From positions 196,085,126 to 196,149,125 of the forward strand of contig OZ018321.1 of the NCBI GenBank assembly GCA_963969495.1: DNA of 64,000 nucleotides. The letters are read 5' to 3'. How positions within the stretch are numbered: the stretch's first letter is position 1; every line of letters begins with the position of its first letter. Shown in pieces: positions 11,261 to 23,057 of the stretch. The notes under the pieces are model-generated. The model saw only the letters and a program-made list of their open reading frames with translations, was not told the DNA's origin and did no database searches. The DNA comes from Ceratothoa steindachneri. Its lineage: Eukaryota; Arthropoda; Malacostraca; Isopoda; Cymothoidae. Made by a program: the position numbers and the translations under genes.

Positions 11261-12142
11261 TCAAAACACACTATTAATTCAAGTTTGGAATTGTGTCCAG
11301 CAGGAGGGAATATAAACCCTATCATAGGTGCGCAACATCGAACAGACGGCCGAATATTCGATTCATACGCACTGCTGACTACCAACAGATAAAGCATTTT
11401 TACTTCCTTAGTAACGGACTTTGAGCACCGCCTACATAGAAAAGAGCCTATTCTGGAAGTCTTTTGGTGAATTTCGCTTCACCCCTCAAAAAGAGAGAAT
11501 ACTATTTTTCACCGAGGATTCATAATTCATTTAGGGCTTAAACACCTTAGTGCTCCTGTCCATCGCCCTGCGTGGGAACCTGCCTCGGATGTCTGTCATT
11601 CATTGATTTCGTCTTAACTATGCCGGCAACTGGGACTGACATAATTAAGTGCTTATGTGAAAACTGGTTTGAGGAATAGCACACAGCGGAAGCATAAGTC
11701 AAAAATTATCTCGAAACTGGAGCATGACTGCGAGTCTGAGGCCAATGAGAGATCCTCATTGCCCGGGGGACCCGAGCAGCATCATAGAGGGAAGTAACAA
11801 CTGTCTCTATGTAGTTGGATGCAGTTATGATGCAAGTACCCGAGAAGGTCTGTTAAAGCTTTAATGGTCGTTAATTCGACTACTACTGCATCAGGTCCAC
11901 CATAATTCATCCCTCTTGAGGTTCCCATTCGAGATACATCCCATCCATCCATCACCCATCATCCTGGAAGCAGCCGAGTGGGGGAACAACTGGAAAATGG
12001 ACGGGAGCGCTCTCACTGACGTTTTGAACTTTTCCTTAACCTCTACCGCCTTTACCACCAACTTACATTCTTTTTCACTAACAAAATACAAACACTAATT
12101 ATACATTGTTACAGAAGACAAGAAGAAAAGAAGAGAACTTAG
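11261..12142 (+). other. Possible 5' region of LINE A
   Basis: Moderately GC-balanced sequence without family-like coding frames, ending just before the first ATG (12143) from which the LINE ORF1-like frame can be read. It may be the 5' untranslated region of LINE A; no promoter motif could be supported. Confidence 0.3.
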
Positions 12143-13430
12143 TATGGAACGAAGAAGACCATGGAAACCCTCACTAAGAGCGTCCCCCTCAGGACTATAC
12201 AAGAGAAAAGGCCCCGTAAAAGAGGAAGCTGTGTGAAACCCTCTGTCCCGAACACAAGCTGGCACTGGTGAAGCTGATTGAAGTTTAATCAGGTTTTATT
12301 GCCATCTGCGCAGAGACCAAAGATGTTGACCGGCTCCTGTCTAAAGAAGGAGCTACCACATTGAAATCCATCTGACTGGAAGCAAATACCCATCCCCCCC
12401 CCCGCCAGCCCACACACAAGTGAAAACGAACCGCAGTGTCATTTGCCGCAAAGTAGAGAGTTGGGTCGGTGAAAACTCAACCGAAGATCTGAAAGAAGAG
12501 ATTATGAGGAGCAACCTGTAGGCGAAAATCCAGGATATAATCAAATTCCGCGAACACATCCACGTGTTCAAAGTAACGTTCCCTACCCCTGACATGGCCA
12601 GTAAAGCGACGACGGACGGGATCTTGGTCTTTAATATGAGAATCCCAGGAGAGAACATCCAGCAAGAGAGGTTTAATAGCATACAGATGTTATTTGTATG
12701 CTATAAACTAGAAGATCACACAACCACGACATGCCCAGACAAAAACAAGCGGTGGTGCAGTGAATGCGCCACAGAAGGACACCGGTTTGATAAGTGCGAG
12801 AGCACTAAGAAGAAATATTTCAACTGTACAGGTGAACACAGGCCCATGACACTGAACTGCTCAAAGCGCCAAGATATTATCAAAAGGAAGGAAAAAGAAG
12901 AGAAGAAAGCTAAGGAGGTAACCTACGCGAGGGCCGCCAAGAAGAATGGAAAAGTAGAGACAATACCTGCACAGATGAACATCACAGGAGACCTGAGTGC
13001 AAAGATTCTGATCTGCATTACTTACGCAAATGTGGCTAATGCAGTAGGGCCTGGCTGTTACAACCAGGTCTTCAATGAACTCTCAAAGGTAAACAATCTG
13101 CCTTCTGTGATCGTGCTTGCAGTCCATGAATGCTCCAAAGTATTCAAGAAATCAGTCATAAGGAACAACACTGTTAAATCTGGACTGGATGGAGATCATC
13201 GAAGCTCCCTCATCGGAGGAATCCGAAGAGGACCAAGAATAAGAAGAATACAAAGCTGAAAATAAGGAGGAATCCTCCTCTTCAGGCAACGACGAGGGCC
13301 GCTGCACCCGTACACAATCTACGAAGAGCAGGCCCAAACCCTAAGCCCCCCTCTCCCACGAAGAAGGAAAACCCTGGGCACAGTGAAACCACCCCGTCAG
13401 CCCTCAAGAAGTAAAAGAAGAATAAGAAGA
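12143..13430 (+). pseudogene. LINE A ORF1 (nucleic-acid-binding protein), broken
   Basis: ORF1 proteins of APE-type LINEs coat the RNA. An early segment with several stops precedes the open stretch 12564-13259. Zinc knuckles follow: CYKLEDHTTTTC (first knuckle, second Cys replaced by Leu), CSECATEGHRFDKC (a perfect C-x2-C-x4-H-x4-C) and YFNCTGEHRPMTLNC (third knuckle, first Cys changed to Tyr). A lysine/glutamate-rich tract and a helical region ending near CYNQVFNELSKVNNLP come next. A frameshift near 13180 moves the acidic tail (SSEESEEDQ...EESSSSGNDEG) into another frame. The poly-C run near 12390 sits in a broken part. It lies immediately upstream of ORF2. Confidence 0.75.
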
Positions 13431-13463
13431 AGCATAGGTAAAAACAATTCAGCATATTACGGA

Positions 13464-15951
13464 ACGCACTGAAAATCTTAAAAATTAATACCAACGGCTT
13501 GACGAGAAAAAGGGCTCTTTACCTAAATGTATTCAGAGAAATTGATGCAGACATTATATTAATTTCGGAAGACGGGATCAACACGCCTAGTGCAGAAATG
13601 AAAATCTGGAACTACGATGTGTTGATCACGAAGTATTCGCCAGAGCGGTTTGACGATGCCACTATTGCAATAAACAAAGGGATTAAATACAAGCAAATAA
13701 GAAATCTAGAAGAATCCTACCTCGCGATTGAGGTCGAACTCGACTTAGGAAAGTTAGTCATTGCTACCGGATATCAACCACCAAGGAAAGACGTGTTACT
13801 AATTCACACTCTCACTGCCCTATCTTGCAGAAAAGCCCTTACTATATTAATGGGGTATCTAAACGCCAGATGACGAGAATCCGGTTACAGGGCCTTCAAC
13901 AGTATAGGAAGAGGCCTGGACCTATTGCTGGAGAGAAATATTGCTCAGCGAATAGGCCACGATTTCCCCACCTTTGCCAGAGCAGGAATTGCTACAAAAC
14001 CAGACATCTGTCTGGCGCATCGTCAGCTGTCGTTCAATTAATACATGGAACTAGTCCAGGTACCATGTAGGGAACATATAGGGATCCTACTCACTATCAA
14101 CAGGGACCCTATACAAGTTCCAGCTGTAGTCAGAAAGTACTACAAAAGAGCAGAATGGACACGGTGCGCGTGCCTTCTTGAGGCCTACGATCCGCCCAAC
14201 TTGGACGAAGCAATTCTCCACGACATTGACGATGCACTCGACGCACTCAATAACCATCCCGTCATCGCAGATAGGGCTTGTATCCCTAAATCCGAGTATA
14301 GGACAATCTCTAACTACTGAAGGACCAAATCCATAAGGGATTAATACCATGAGCTGAAATTATTGTATGAGATCAACATCAGGAATGCATCAGTTCAGTC
14401 AATGCGACGAAGTAATCAAATCATAGAAGAACTCAACCAGTTGATCCTCGAACAACAATGGATACGATAGCATGATGCAATCAATAGCGTCGATCACGAA
14501 GCAGCTCCCAAAGAATTTTGGAAAAAGATCATAAGTCTCAAAGGATCGACTAGGAAGAAGATCGAACTACAAAAAAAACGGAAACTTTGAAACGGAAGAA
14601 GAAAGAATTCAAGAGCTATTCCGAAGTTATTTGGATAAGATCTTCAGTATAAATTAGGAGGAAAACGAAGAATATGTCCTAGAGTTTCAAAGCAACATCA
14701 TAGACGAACTTAACGACCAAATACACAAGACGCATCCTTATCACCAGGTAGATAGAGAGCGTGACGAAGATGCCGAGATTACCGAAGAAGACCTAGTTGG
14801 CGCGCTCCGCTCATTCCGACAAAAAGCCCCAGGACACTCGGTGATTACAAAGTTAAACTTTAAAAAGGAAACAGCCAATGTCATTGATGGATGAGAAGGA
14901 TATTTAACGCCTGTCTGAAAACGAGATACTTTCCAGATGCTTATAAAACGGCTAAGATGATTTTCTTGCCTAATCACGGAAAGGACCCAACATTGAAGGA
15001 GAGCTACTGGCCAATTTCACTTCTAGAATTTGGCGGGAAGCTCTTCAAGAAGATCCTCAATCGAAGACTGGTGTTTCATCTAAAGGAGAACTCCCTCTTC
15101 AACCCACATGAATTCGGGTTTAGGAGGAAGCGAAGTACGGATATGGGGATTAATTTCATCACGGAAAAGCTAGCCTAAGCCAAACGGGAAGGAAGTTACG
15201 TGGACATTGTTTGTCGGGATGTATCAAAAGCGTTTGATATGATGTGGCAACGGGAAATGCAGTACAAGATTTTACGACTGGGCCTAAGAGAAAACTTAGA
15301 AAGAATTCTCTGTGACTATGTCATGGAGAGAGTGGCGTATATCAGTTTAGGTTTCATGCACGGACCAAAGTTTCCGCTCACTGCGAGCCTCCCACAGGCG
15401 GGGAGGGCCTGTCTCTCAGTCTCTTGATTTACACCGCTGATGTCGCAGCCCCTGTAATGCACCTTGGCACCTACGAGGTCCAGTTAAAATTTGTACAAAC
15501 CAGGAAAAGTCCAAAGTAGTCCCCATAGGTAGGTGACTACTTTAAGATGTCAGGGTGGGAGATAGACGCTATCCATAAAGCACGGATTGCAATGTACTCG
15601 GAATGAAGATTATTTCAAACAGGTACAAGAAGCTCGTCCAAGAAAAAATCACCAAGGCCACAGCTGCACTAAAAACTATACATGTTCAGAAATCTCCGTG
15701 AAAGCACCAAGAAAAAGATCTATAATGCATTTGTAAGATCGACGCTGCTATACCCCGCTTCTGCCCTCTCGTGTGTCTCGATGATACAAAAGAGGCAAGA
15801 AAGAAGATGCCAGGAAGAGCTGCACTGGGAGGCGGGGTTAAGTTCCATTAACGTTGTCATAGAAGAACGGAGAAGGAATATGCAGGAACTGGTTAATCGA
15901 AAACTGAACGATGATATTGTCCAAATAATTAACCAGAACAGAAAGGCATAA
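13464..15951 (+). pseudogene. LINE A ORF2 (endonuclease and reverse transcriptase), broken
   Basis: The endonuclease (13464-14160) begins ALKILKINTNGLTRKRA, then DADIILISED, DDATIAINKGI, IATGYQPPRKD, GYLNAR (GDLNAR in relatives, catalytic Asp lost) and CREHIGILL (SDH motif replaced by REH). The RT has FGGKLFKKILNRRLVFHL...NPHEFGFRRKRST (14891-15178), then motif A RDVSKAFDMMW (about 15210-15250), motif B remnant LPQAGRACLS with a frameshift, and LIYTADVAAP. The YADD motif C is missing: TYEVQL follows directly, implying a small deletion. A thumb-like tail runs to 15951. Stops and shifts near 13870, 14320, 15178 and 15430 make it inactive. It belongs to the same clade as LINE B but is clearly diverged. 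Jockey/I-type affiliation is inferred. Confidence 0.8.
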
Positions 15952-16599
15952 GTCGCGCCAGATTTTCAAGCTCCGCTAGGCTTTTAACTGGCGGAGCAGA
16001 AGTGTTGTTCTACGCATGAAAATGAGAATGTTTTTACCCAAACCAAGTAAAGAATACCTAATTTCGAAAGCTCACCGATTTCTACATTAATTCTCCGATG
16101 AAGACCCAACTATAACGAAGAAGACATCCAAGAAAAAACAAAAGACACGATTTACACTCATTACAAGATATACATACAAAAAACAAAGAGACTAAGCATA
16201 ATACTAAAGTAATTAAAGTAATTTATTACTACAACAGCAAATACGCATAACATATTCAAGAACATTAATTTTTTGAAGACAAATGGCTTGAACACCATAA
16301 TAATATAAACTATCCCAAAGACAAAGAAACCAAAAAACAAGAAAATATTTAAAAGCAATATGCCCGATCACCATTCACTTAGAATCTCTTTGCACCCTAC
16401 TACACTTCTTTCTCTTTTGACCACTGGTCTATTTTCAGCTATCTGTCTCCACACCCTTTATTTACCACATACACACACCTACCCACTTACACCGTTCATA
16501 GTTCATAGTTCAACATCGCAAAACCGGGGACCTTCGCGGACAAGTTAAACGAACCTTCTAGAGAAAAACAGAATAAGGAAAATGTGGTTACCACCCAAC
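15952..16599. other. LINE A 3' flank and spacer
   Basis: A short inverted pair, CTCCGCTAGGC and TGGCGGAG (about 15971-15998), could form a hairpin in the LINE A 3' end. The rest to 16600 is A-rich then CA/T-rich with no recognised gene. Confidence 0.35.
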
Positions 16600-17152
16600 C
16601 CTCCTTCAGCCCTAATATATGGGGTAACGGCGGGCAAAGCCCTTTAAGTGAAAGAAATGTTGGAAGTCGGAGCTACGCTTGCGGATAAGGAAACGCCTGA
16701 TGAATCCAAGGATTTAAATCAAGGAGGAAATGATCTCGAAGACAATGAAAAGGAGATAGAACCGAAAAAACAAACTCAAAAGAAAACAAAGAGCCTCAAC
16801 AAAAGCAAAAACAAAGAGGGATAAATCTCATCGGACTCCGATACAAAGATCGATAACGAGGAGGGATGTAAATTCGAAGCAAGGGACTTCAAATTGAAAG
16901 TCTTCGTGCACGAGGCATACACATTACCAAAAGGAGCTAAGCTTACGGATATATAAATAAATTGAAAGAGGAACTTGAAAATGGTCTTACGTCTCAAACA
17001 ACGACGAAACATCCATCGGAAAACTAATGGATGAAAATAGAATCCAATTCATCCCCAACGATATCAAAATGATCAAAAAGGAAACCTTCGAAAAAGTTAC
17101 AAACGCAAAGTGGAAACAGACTAGGACAATGCAAGGATTAAATAAAAAAGAG
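16600..17152 (+). pseudogene. LINE B ORF1 remnant
   Basis: Lysine/glutamate-rich sequence with many stops, directly upstream of the LINE B endonuclease and in the position where LINE A has ORF1. No zinc knuckle could be read. The call rests on position and composition only. Confidence 0.35.
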
Positions 17153-17167
17153 TAAATACAACAGAAA

Positions 17168-17552
17168 ATGGATCACTTCAACAGCAAGCCTAAAATACTA
17201 CATCTGAATAGAGAAGGGTGCAAGAACAAGTCCATTCAATATGGAAATATCTTCCGCCAAATCGACCCAGATATCATAAGAATCTCCAAACATAGACTCG
17301 AGAACGATGACCCGATGAAAATAAACAGTTACGAAATTATAAAGAAAAATCCCACGGGTGCGACGGCACTGCAATCGCCATAAAAAGGGCATACGATACG
17401 CTCAGGAACGAGAGGTTGATGAGGCGTACGCTGCTGTAACAGTGGAAATGGAGTACTCTCCACTCACGATAGCAGCCGCGTACCAACCACTACGCTGCTC
17501 GTACATTGCCATCCACTGAGTAATGAATATATTCAATAATAATAATCCAACC
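17168..17552 (+). pseudogene. LINE B endonuclease, 5' part
   Basis: The open segment 17168-17383 reads KPKILHLNREGCKNKS, then DPDIIRISKHRLEN, matching the start of the LINE A endonuclease. After a frameshift at the GTGGTAIAI-like position the frame continues IKRAYDTL, EAYAAVTVEME and IAAAYQPLRCSYIAIH-stop, then NIFNNNNPT. The reading stops at 17552, where the P-like element begins, and resumes at 20374 with ILLGDLNARF. In-frame TGA at IAIH and the upstream shift show decay. Confidence 0.75.
17546..17552. repeat. Target-site duplication, left copy (TCCAACC)
   Basis: TCCAACC here is repeated exactly at 20367-20373 on the other side of the inserted transposon. P-type elements normally duplicate 8 bp; only 7 are identical here. 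Confidence 0.85.
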
Positions 17553-17581
17553 CATAGATAACGAATACTTGATTGGTAGCT
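17553..17581 (+). repeat. P-like element, left terminal inverted repeat
   Basis: Twenty-seven of 29 bases match the reverse complement of 20338-20366. It begins CATAGATAA and continues GAATACTTGATT. Confidence 0.85.
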
Positions 17582-18235
17582 TCACCAAATTCCTTATTCT
17601 GCTATTTCCATAGTCGGGTGATATATCAACGTGGTTGTTTGCCGCTATGCCTGCCAGTGGGCGATTTCAGTCATTGTTACGATTTACTTTGGGTGAGACG
17701 CTGCTGCCATCTTGGAAGGTTTTGAAATCATAACTTAATTGTATTTATTTGCCGTTGCAGGCCTGTTAGATTTAGTACTTGTAAGTAGTGAAGATGTGGA
17801 CTCCTGCTTTTCAAGTGAATAAGTTATAATGTGTGTTAAATAAGGGAAGCCAGCATATGATATATATATGTTGCTTGGGGAGGGGCGCTATAATGATCTA
17901 GAAATTGCAAACTTAGCCGTAAACCTCACAATGCACGCGTTAATTTCTAAAGTTACTTAAAATTTAAAGCAATAATTACGTAAATAATACACAAATTTAA
18001 ATTAATAGTGCATTTACGCTACAATAAACTTAACTATTATCGAATGATTTTATTATTCATAGTATTGTATACGTTCGTAAACAAACGAGGACGATTAGGC
18101 TTAACAAGGAGGCGATCGTCTAAAATTGCCAGAAATGAGGTCCTTGAACACATTTCTTTATACGGCAATAGCTCCTCCATTCGGCAAAAATATTCCCAAA
18201 TATATATTTTTTATTTTGATTTCGTTAACCTTGTA

Positions 18236-18303
18236 TCGGCGCGGATATATTGGTATCGGCCGATATATCGGTTATCGGCTAATTTGCATATCGGTGCAAC
18301 CTT
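18236..18303. repeat. Palindrome-rich ATCGGCCGATAT block
   Basis: It holds TATCGGCCGATA (a palindrome), repeated TATCGG words and ends ATATCGGTGCAACC, a style typical of hAT-type transposon termini. No matching opposite end was found, so it could be a MITE end inside the P-like element. Confidence 0.4.
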
Positions 18304-18547
18304 AATCTATGGTAGTGTTTATCCATAGATAACTGTTTATCATAACTGTGATATTAAAAGTCGTGACTACGATACGCACCCTAAACTACACCTTCACCGA
18401 TGCCTTGGGTTGATCAAATCATCTCTGGCTAGTTATTACGGTAAAATTATATTTTATTGTCGTTTATCATCATCACTAACTCGATAATTTAAGAAGGGGA
18501 TTTTTTTGAGTATTTGAATTATAATTTAATCTTAATTTGGGAATGAG

Positions 18548-18905
18548 TTATGTTTTTTTATCAAAGTTATTTCTAATAATTCTTTTATAATATCAAAAAC
18601 AAAATGGTGAAGTTCAGAAATAAATATAAGTATCGGAATTTTGCGATTTTTTTAAAACCCAAATGGTGAAGTTCAGAAAATCTATTTATATATGTCTTCT
18701 TCTATAACTATATTTTCGCAACGTGATATTTTGAAAGGGGGGAAATTTAGTCTAGATTTCCTTTTTAAAATTATTATAATTGACGAAGTTCAGAAAATTG
18801 ATAAAAATTTAACGATGGCTGCTTTTTTTTAGATTTTAAATTTTAATCTTAGAAGCGAAGCACAAGCTTCCCCCGTAGGGAGGAGTGGCAAAGCCATTGC
18901 CTCGT
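18548..18905 (+). repeat. Dispersed repeat, copy B
   Basis: Similar throughout to 2390-2695. Three GAAGTTCAGAAA units occur within it (near 18610, 18668 and 18784). It ends with GAAGCGAAGC, CCCGTAGGG and AGTGGCAAAGCCATTGCC, a form also seen near 37590-37640. Confidence 0.75.
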
Positions 18906-18982
18906 AAATTTATTAAACACGGGTTCAAATACAGCAATAAAATCTAATTAATAATACTGTACTGTTATTCATATGATTACAA

Positions 18983-19547
18983 ATGGTGAATTATTTTGCC
19001 AGAAAGGCCCACAGCCTCGTAAATTGTGTTTCTTGCCAGGAGGCTCTCGCAGAAAGCAACACCCTTATGCCCTCAGTGCAGGTGGCCGACCACGACAAGC
19101 TACCAGAGACTTTCAGAGAGATGATTGAATTCCAGGACCACGGCGGTCTCTTCTACCACTCAAACGAGGGCATCCATATGGCCATGATGGCCATGGAAGT
19201 CTTCAATGCGATTACAACACCAGGCGAAATGAGGGCCAAGTTCCTGGTGGCCTACTCTTCAGAAGTGTTCCTGAGTGTCTACAAGGAAATAATGAGCAAT
19301 GAATTAGGCATGTCCCTGCTGGACTGTAAAAAGGGTTGCAGCCTGGTCAACACCGATTGTTCCCGCCATCACCAGGTCCCTCTTTCATCTCATGGGCAAA
19401 AATATGCTGTCAAAAGCTAACAGTCATGCTCATACAAAAGTCAAAAGAAGAGTCATAAAAAGAGGTGATTCGGATGCACCCGAGAAAGCTACCAGGAGCA
19501 AAAGTGACTACAAGAAGAAGAAACATTCTAGTGAGAGAAAAACATAA
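18983..19547 (+). pseudogene. P-type transposase, C-terminal remnant
   Basis: It starts MVNYFARKAHSLVNCVSCQEAL, corresponding to the Y-x-A-G-Y-V-x-R-K...C-x2-C region near the end of P-element and THAP9-type transposases. The next block, FREMIEFQDHGGLFYHSNEGIHMAMMAMEVF, corresponds to the K-D-R-G-G-L-x-Y-P-S...E-K-V-F motif. A frameshift before about 19385 separates the open segment (to 19420) from a basic tail, VKRRVIKRGDSD...KKKKHSSERKT, ending at TAA 19545-19547. Only about 190 residues of a protein usually near 750-900 remain; no THAP finger or RNase-H core is visible. It is more GC-rich than its surroundings. Identity is inferred from motif order plus TIR/TSD structure. Confidence 0.6.
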
Positions 19548-20337
19548 GTCAATTTAAGTGAGCGTAGCCACTGACATTTGTTATGTATCTTTATTTTGTA
19601 GGGTAGATATTAGAATCCAGGTTAACTATGAAATAGGTTACTAATACATGGTGTCCACACCTTAGATTTTTACGAGCTATTACTTTATTATACCTATTTC
19701 AGAATAATATAGTCGGTACTCACCCATGGGCTATTGAAAAGATTTATAAAGTTAAAAAATATTCAAATCAAATGCGGGATCTAGCTAAATGATACCTAAT
19801 GGAAATATAATTGTTTGCTAGATTGGTCAGGTGTGGCTCCTGGAGGGATTTCTTCTTTTTTTTCCCTAATTGATGCTATCTACTTTATTTCATTTATTAG
19901 AATATACCTTGAAATATCTTTATAGTTAAGCGTAATATACCCATCTTTCATTACAGTTTTAATTAGAGATTTTGCCATTTAGTTTTTTTAAGTACCTGGA
20001 AAACCTATGAAATGAATTTGAAAATTTAATATTAGTAGACACCCTGTAGTATCTAAGAATCCCATTGTACACAACCTTATTATATAAAATTGAATTAAAT
20101 ATAACCAACATCGGTTATAAATATAAGGTTTTTATTTTTTATTTTTCATTAAATAAGTCACACTTTCGTTCGTCACGCTGAATCTCTTTGACGAATAAAA
20201 TTTTACTTTACAGCTCAAAGTACATTGTTCCCAGGTTGCTTCATGCGAAATTTGGTCTGAATATCTTTAAAAATAAAGAAATGAGAACGATTTTTGTTTT
20301 CTCCTGGCTAGCCCGACTATAAAATCGCCCGATTTTG

Positions 20338-20366
20338 AGCTACTAATCAAGTATTCATTATCTATG
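20338..20366 (-). repeat. P-like element, right terminal inverted repeat
   Basis: The reverse complement of this segment matches 17553-17581 except at two positions. It ends CATTATCTATG immediately before the second TCCAACC. Confidence 0.85.
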
Positions 20367-20373
20367 TCCAACC
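20367..20373. repeat. Target-site duplication, right copy (TCCAACC)
   Basis: Exact repeat of 17546-17552. Its last codons (CCA ACC) are the P and T that link NNNN to ILLGDLNAR in the LINE B endonuclease. Confidence 0.85.
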
Positions 20374-22600
20374 ATATTGCTGGGGGATCTGAATGCAAGA
20401 TTCCAGGAATCCGGCTACCGGAGCAAGAACAACATGGGACGAAACCTTGAACTCTTGTTGACCAGAAATATCTTAGAACGAGCAAGACCAGAATTCCCAA
20501 CCTATATTACCGGAAGAGCATCAACCAAACCAGACATCGTACTGACAAATCCCAATTTCCCCTACAACGTATATATGGAACCAGTCCCTGTCCCTTGTAG
20601 CAACCACATTGGAATTCTGGTGATCATCAACCCGAATCAAATCCAGGCTCCAATAAAACCTCGGAAGCCATATAGAAGGGCAAACTAGGATACATATACT
20701 ACAATGCTGGTAAGTTATACTCAACCGGAATTGGAAGGAAAGAACCTGGAACAATTAGAGTAAATAACGGATGCATTAGTTGAAAAAAATCACTGAAGCG
20801 GACGAACTGCACGTACCAAAAATTAGATACAAGACTCTCCCTCACCCAAAATGGACTGAGGAAATGAAAAGAAAAGCCAGAAATATGAAAAGACGTTATG
20901 CAGACTTTAAAGATACTTGTACAAATCGCCAAAGGATTAAAGAGTTGAATCACCTGAGAAAAGAGATGATCTTCCTTATAGAGGAACAGCAAAAAGACAA
21001 CTGGGAAAATTTCGTAAGAAAAATTTAAGACATAGAACAACCAAATAAAGCATGGAAATTAATAAATGTGTTAAAAGGCAGACCGCCAAGGAAAATAATT
21101 CAATTAAAAAACGAACAAGGAGAATATCTAAGAAGTAATGAAAAAATAGCGCAAAAATTTAAAGAACATTGGAGTAAAGTATATACCATCGAAGAGGAAG
21201 ATAACCAGAGATACGATAGAGAGACGGAGGAAATAGTCCACAGATACCTACGAACAAACCAAGAAAGAATAACCCCAACAAAAAGAGTGGACTATAGATT
21301 AGGGGAGAATTAGGGAATAGGAGAAAACATCACAGTAGAGTAACCAAAAATAACCATCAGCTTATTTAAGCAAAAGGCTCCTGGGAAAACAAGCCTCACG
21401 AAATTTAATTATCAGACGGCACCTGAAAACATTATAAGGGCCATAGCAGACCAATTCAACGCACACCTTAATACAGGAGCGTACCCAGAAAAGCTCAAAC
21501 TAGCGAAGATGGTGTTCCTGCTGAAACAAGGGAAATCACCTCAACAAGTTTCCAGAAACTTTCTAAGAAAAGTTCTCGAGAAAATACTAAACACAAGATT
21601 GGTCAAATACATAGATGAAAACGATAAATACAACATACATCAGTATGGCTTCCATAAGATAAGAGACACAACAATGGCGATAGCCATAATAACCGATAAA
21701 ATTGCGCAGGCCAAAGCAGAAAAAGAGTACGTCGACGTGGTCCTCCGTGATGTCGAGAAGGCCTTCGATAAGGTCTGGGTTGAAGGACTCAAATATAAGA
21801 CCATTCAACTGGGTCTCGGCATCAAGATGGAAAGAATGTTGGCCGATTACATCTCCAGTAGGAAAGCTTACATCTCTATCGAGGACCACGAGGGACCGAC
21901 CTTCCATCTACAGACGGGGGTCCTTTATTGGGGGTGCATAAGCCCCACCCTTTATGCGATATACATGGCTGATATTCCGCCCCCCAATAACACCGGGGTG
22001 TATCAATATACAACATGCGGATGATATCAGTCAAATTATTGAATCGAATCGCACTCGACAAACCCAAGATATTAACAGACAAGAAGGACCGCATAACCCT
22101 CAACGGTGTTAATTATGACTACGCAACGGAGGGAAGTGCACTGGGACTTCAAGATCGGATCAGGAGGCTATCACGCACATACAAATGCGAGGGTAGCCAA
22201 AGCTAAAATGGGTATAAGGCAGGTGTACATTCTCCAAAACATGAACCCAAGACGAAAAAGAACGATCTACAAAGCTTTCGTCGAATCTGTCTTAACATAC
22301 CCTCCGATCCCAATGCACACGATCTCAAAAGTCGAACAAAAAAAACTTCAAAGAGTACAAAACAAAGCGATATACCTCATAACAGACATCAAAAGGAGAG
22401 AAAGAAAAAAGATACAGGACATTATATAAAAAGCTGAAATAGAACCAATAAATATAACCCTAACAAACAAGGCAAATCAAATCTGGGAAAAAATAGAAGA
22501 GAATCACCAAGACAAGTAGAATGATAAGAATCCAAAACCGAAACTATTGTGGAAAGCGGTTCCCAAGCAGTAGGCTTTACCTAAGGCAGAGGGAACTTGC
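20374..22600 (+). pseudogene. LINE B ORF2, 3' part (endonuclease end, reverse transcriptase)
   Basis: The endonuclease resumes with ILLGDLNARFQ (intact GDLNAR), STKPDIVLTNPNFPYN and CSNHIGILV (SDH changed to SNH). After linker frames (20780-21313) the RT reads LRKVLEKILNTRLVKYID, HQYGFHKIRDTTMA, motif A VVLRDVEKAFDKVW (about 21737-21780), and motif B TGVLYWGCISPTLYAIYMADIPPP with a degraded PQG. Motif C is present as QHADDISQII at 22011-22040 but in a shifted frame. The thumb region, GIRQVYILQNMNPRRKRTIYKAFVESVLTYP, follows in another frame up to 22429. The readable end is near 22600. Together with 16600-17552 this is one element. Confidence 0.8.
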
Positions 22601-22841
22601 CATATTTAAATGAATGTACATAAACACTGAGAAAAAGCAATCAGAATAGATAAAACAAAGGCATGAATGTCTTAAGTAGAAGTAAAGAAAACACAAATCA
22701 TAAGAAAAGGAAAGAATAGAAGAAACGTATAGATATATACAGATTTATATAAACATATATTCATATAAGAATAAATTATCAAACGACTTGGAACTAACTG
22801 ACCCGAATAAGGTAAAAAACAAACTCAAATAACCACATTTA

Positions 22842-22870
22842 AAGGGTCTTTCAATAAGGTCGCTCAATTT
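22842..22870 (-). repeat. Probable terminal repeat of the mariner-like element
   Basis: AAGGGTCTTTCAATAAGGTCGCTC follows a TA and resembles termini of the mariner group that encodes this kind of transposase (GGGTG-CAATAAG style). The opposite end is absent because the 5' part of the transposase is truncated. Confidence 0.45.
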
Positions 22871-23057
22871 TTAAATGTAAATAAAATAAGTTGTGTGTGA
22901 TATATGCACTTACTTTATTTAAAATTTGAAAGTTCATTTCATGGCATTCAGTGTGGAATATGACTTCGTTCAAATGTTTGACGTGGCTTTGCTTGGTGGA
23001 ACGTATTCAGAAGGCCCAATTTTCGATGACTTGGTCACATAAATCTGGCTGAATTTA

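Larger units (their letters stand above)
17553..20366 (+). mobile_element. P-element-like DNA transposon inserted in LINE B (2814 bp)
   Basis: The boundaries come from three independent signs: terminal inverted repeats of about 29 bp with two mismatches (starting CATAGATAA), a flanking TCCAACC duplication, and continuity of the LINE B endonuclease frame once the insert and one duplicate are removed. Short inner inverted copies of ATAGTCGGG lie at 17610-17618 and 20312-20320. P elements are known for roughly 31-bp terminal repeats, 8-bp duplications and inner inverted repeats. A transposase C-terminal frame lies at 18983-19547. The rest of the element has no recognised transposase or THAP domain, so this copy is defective. 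Confidence 0.8.
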
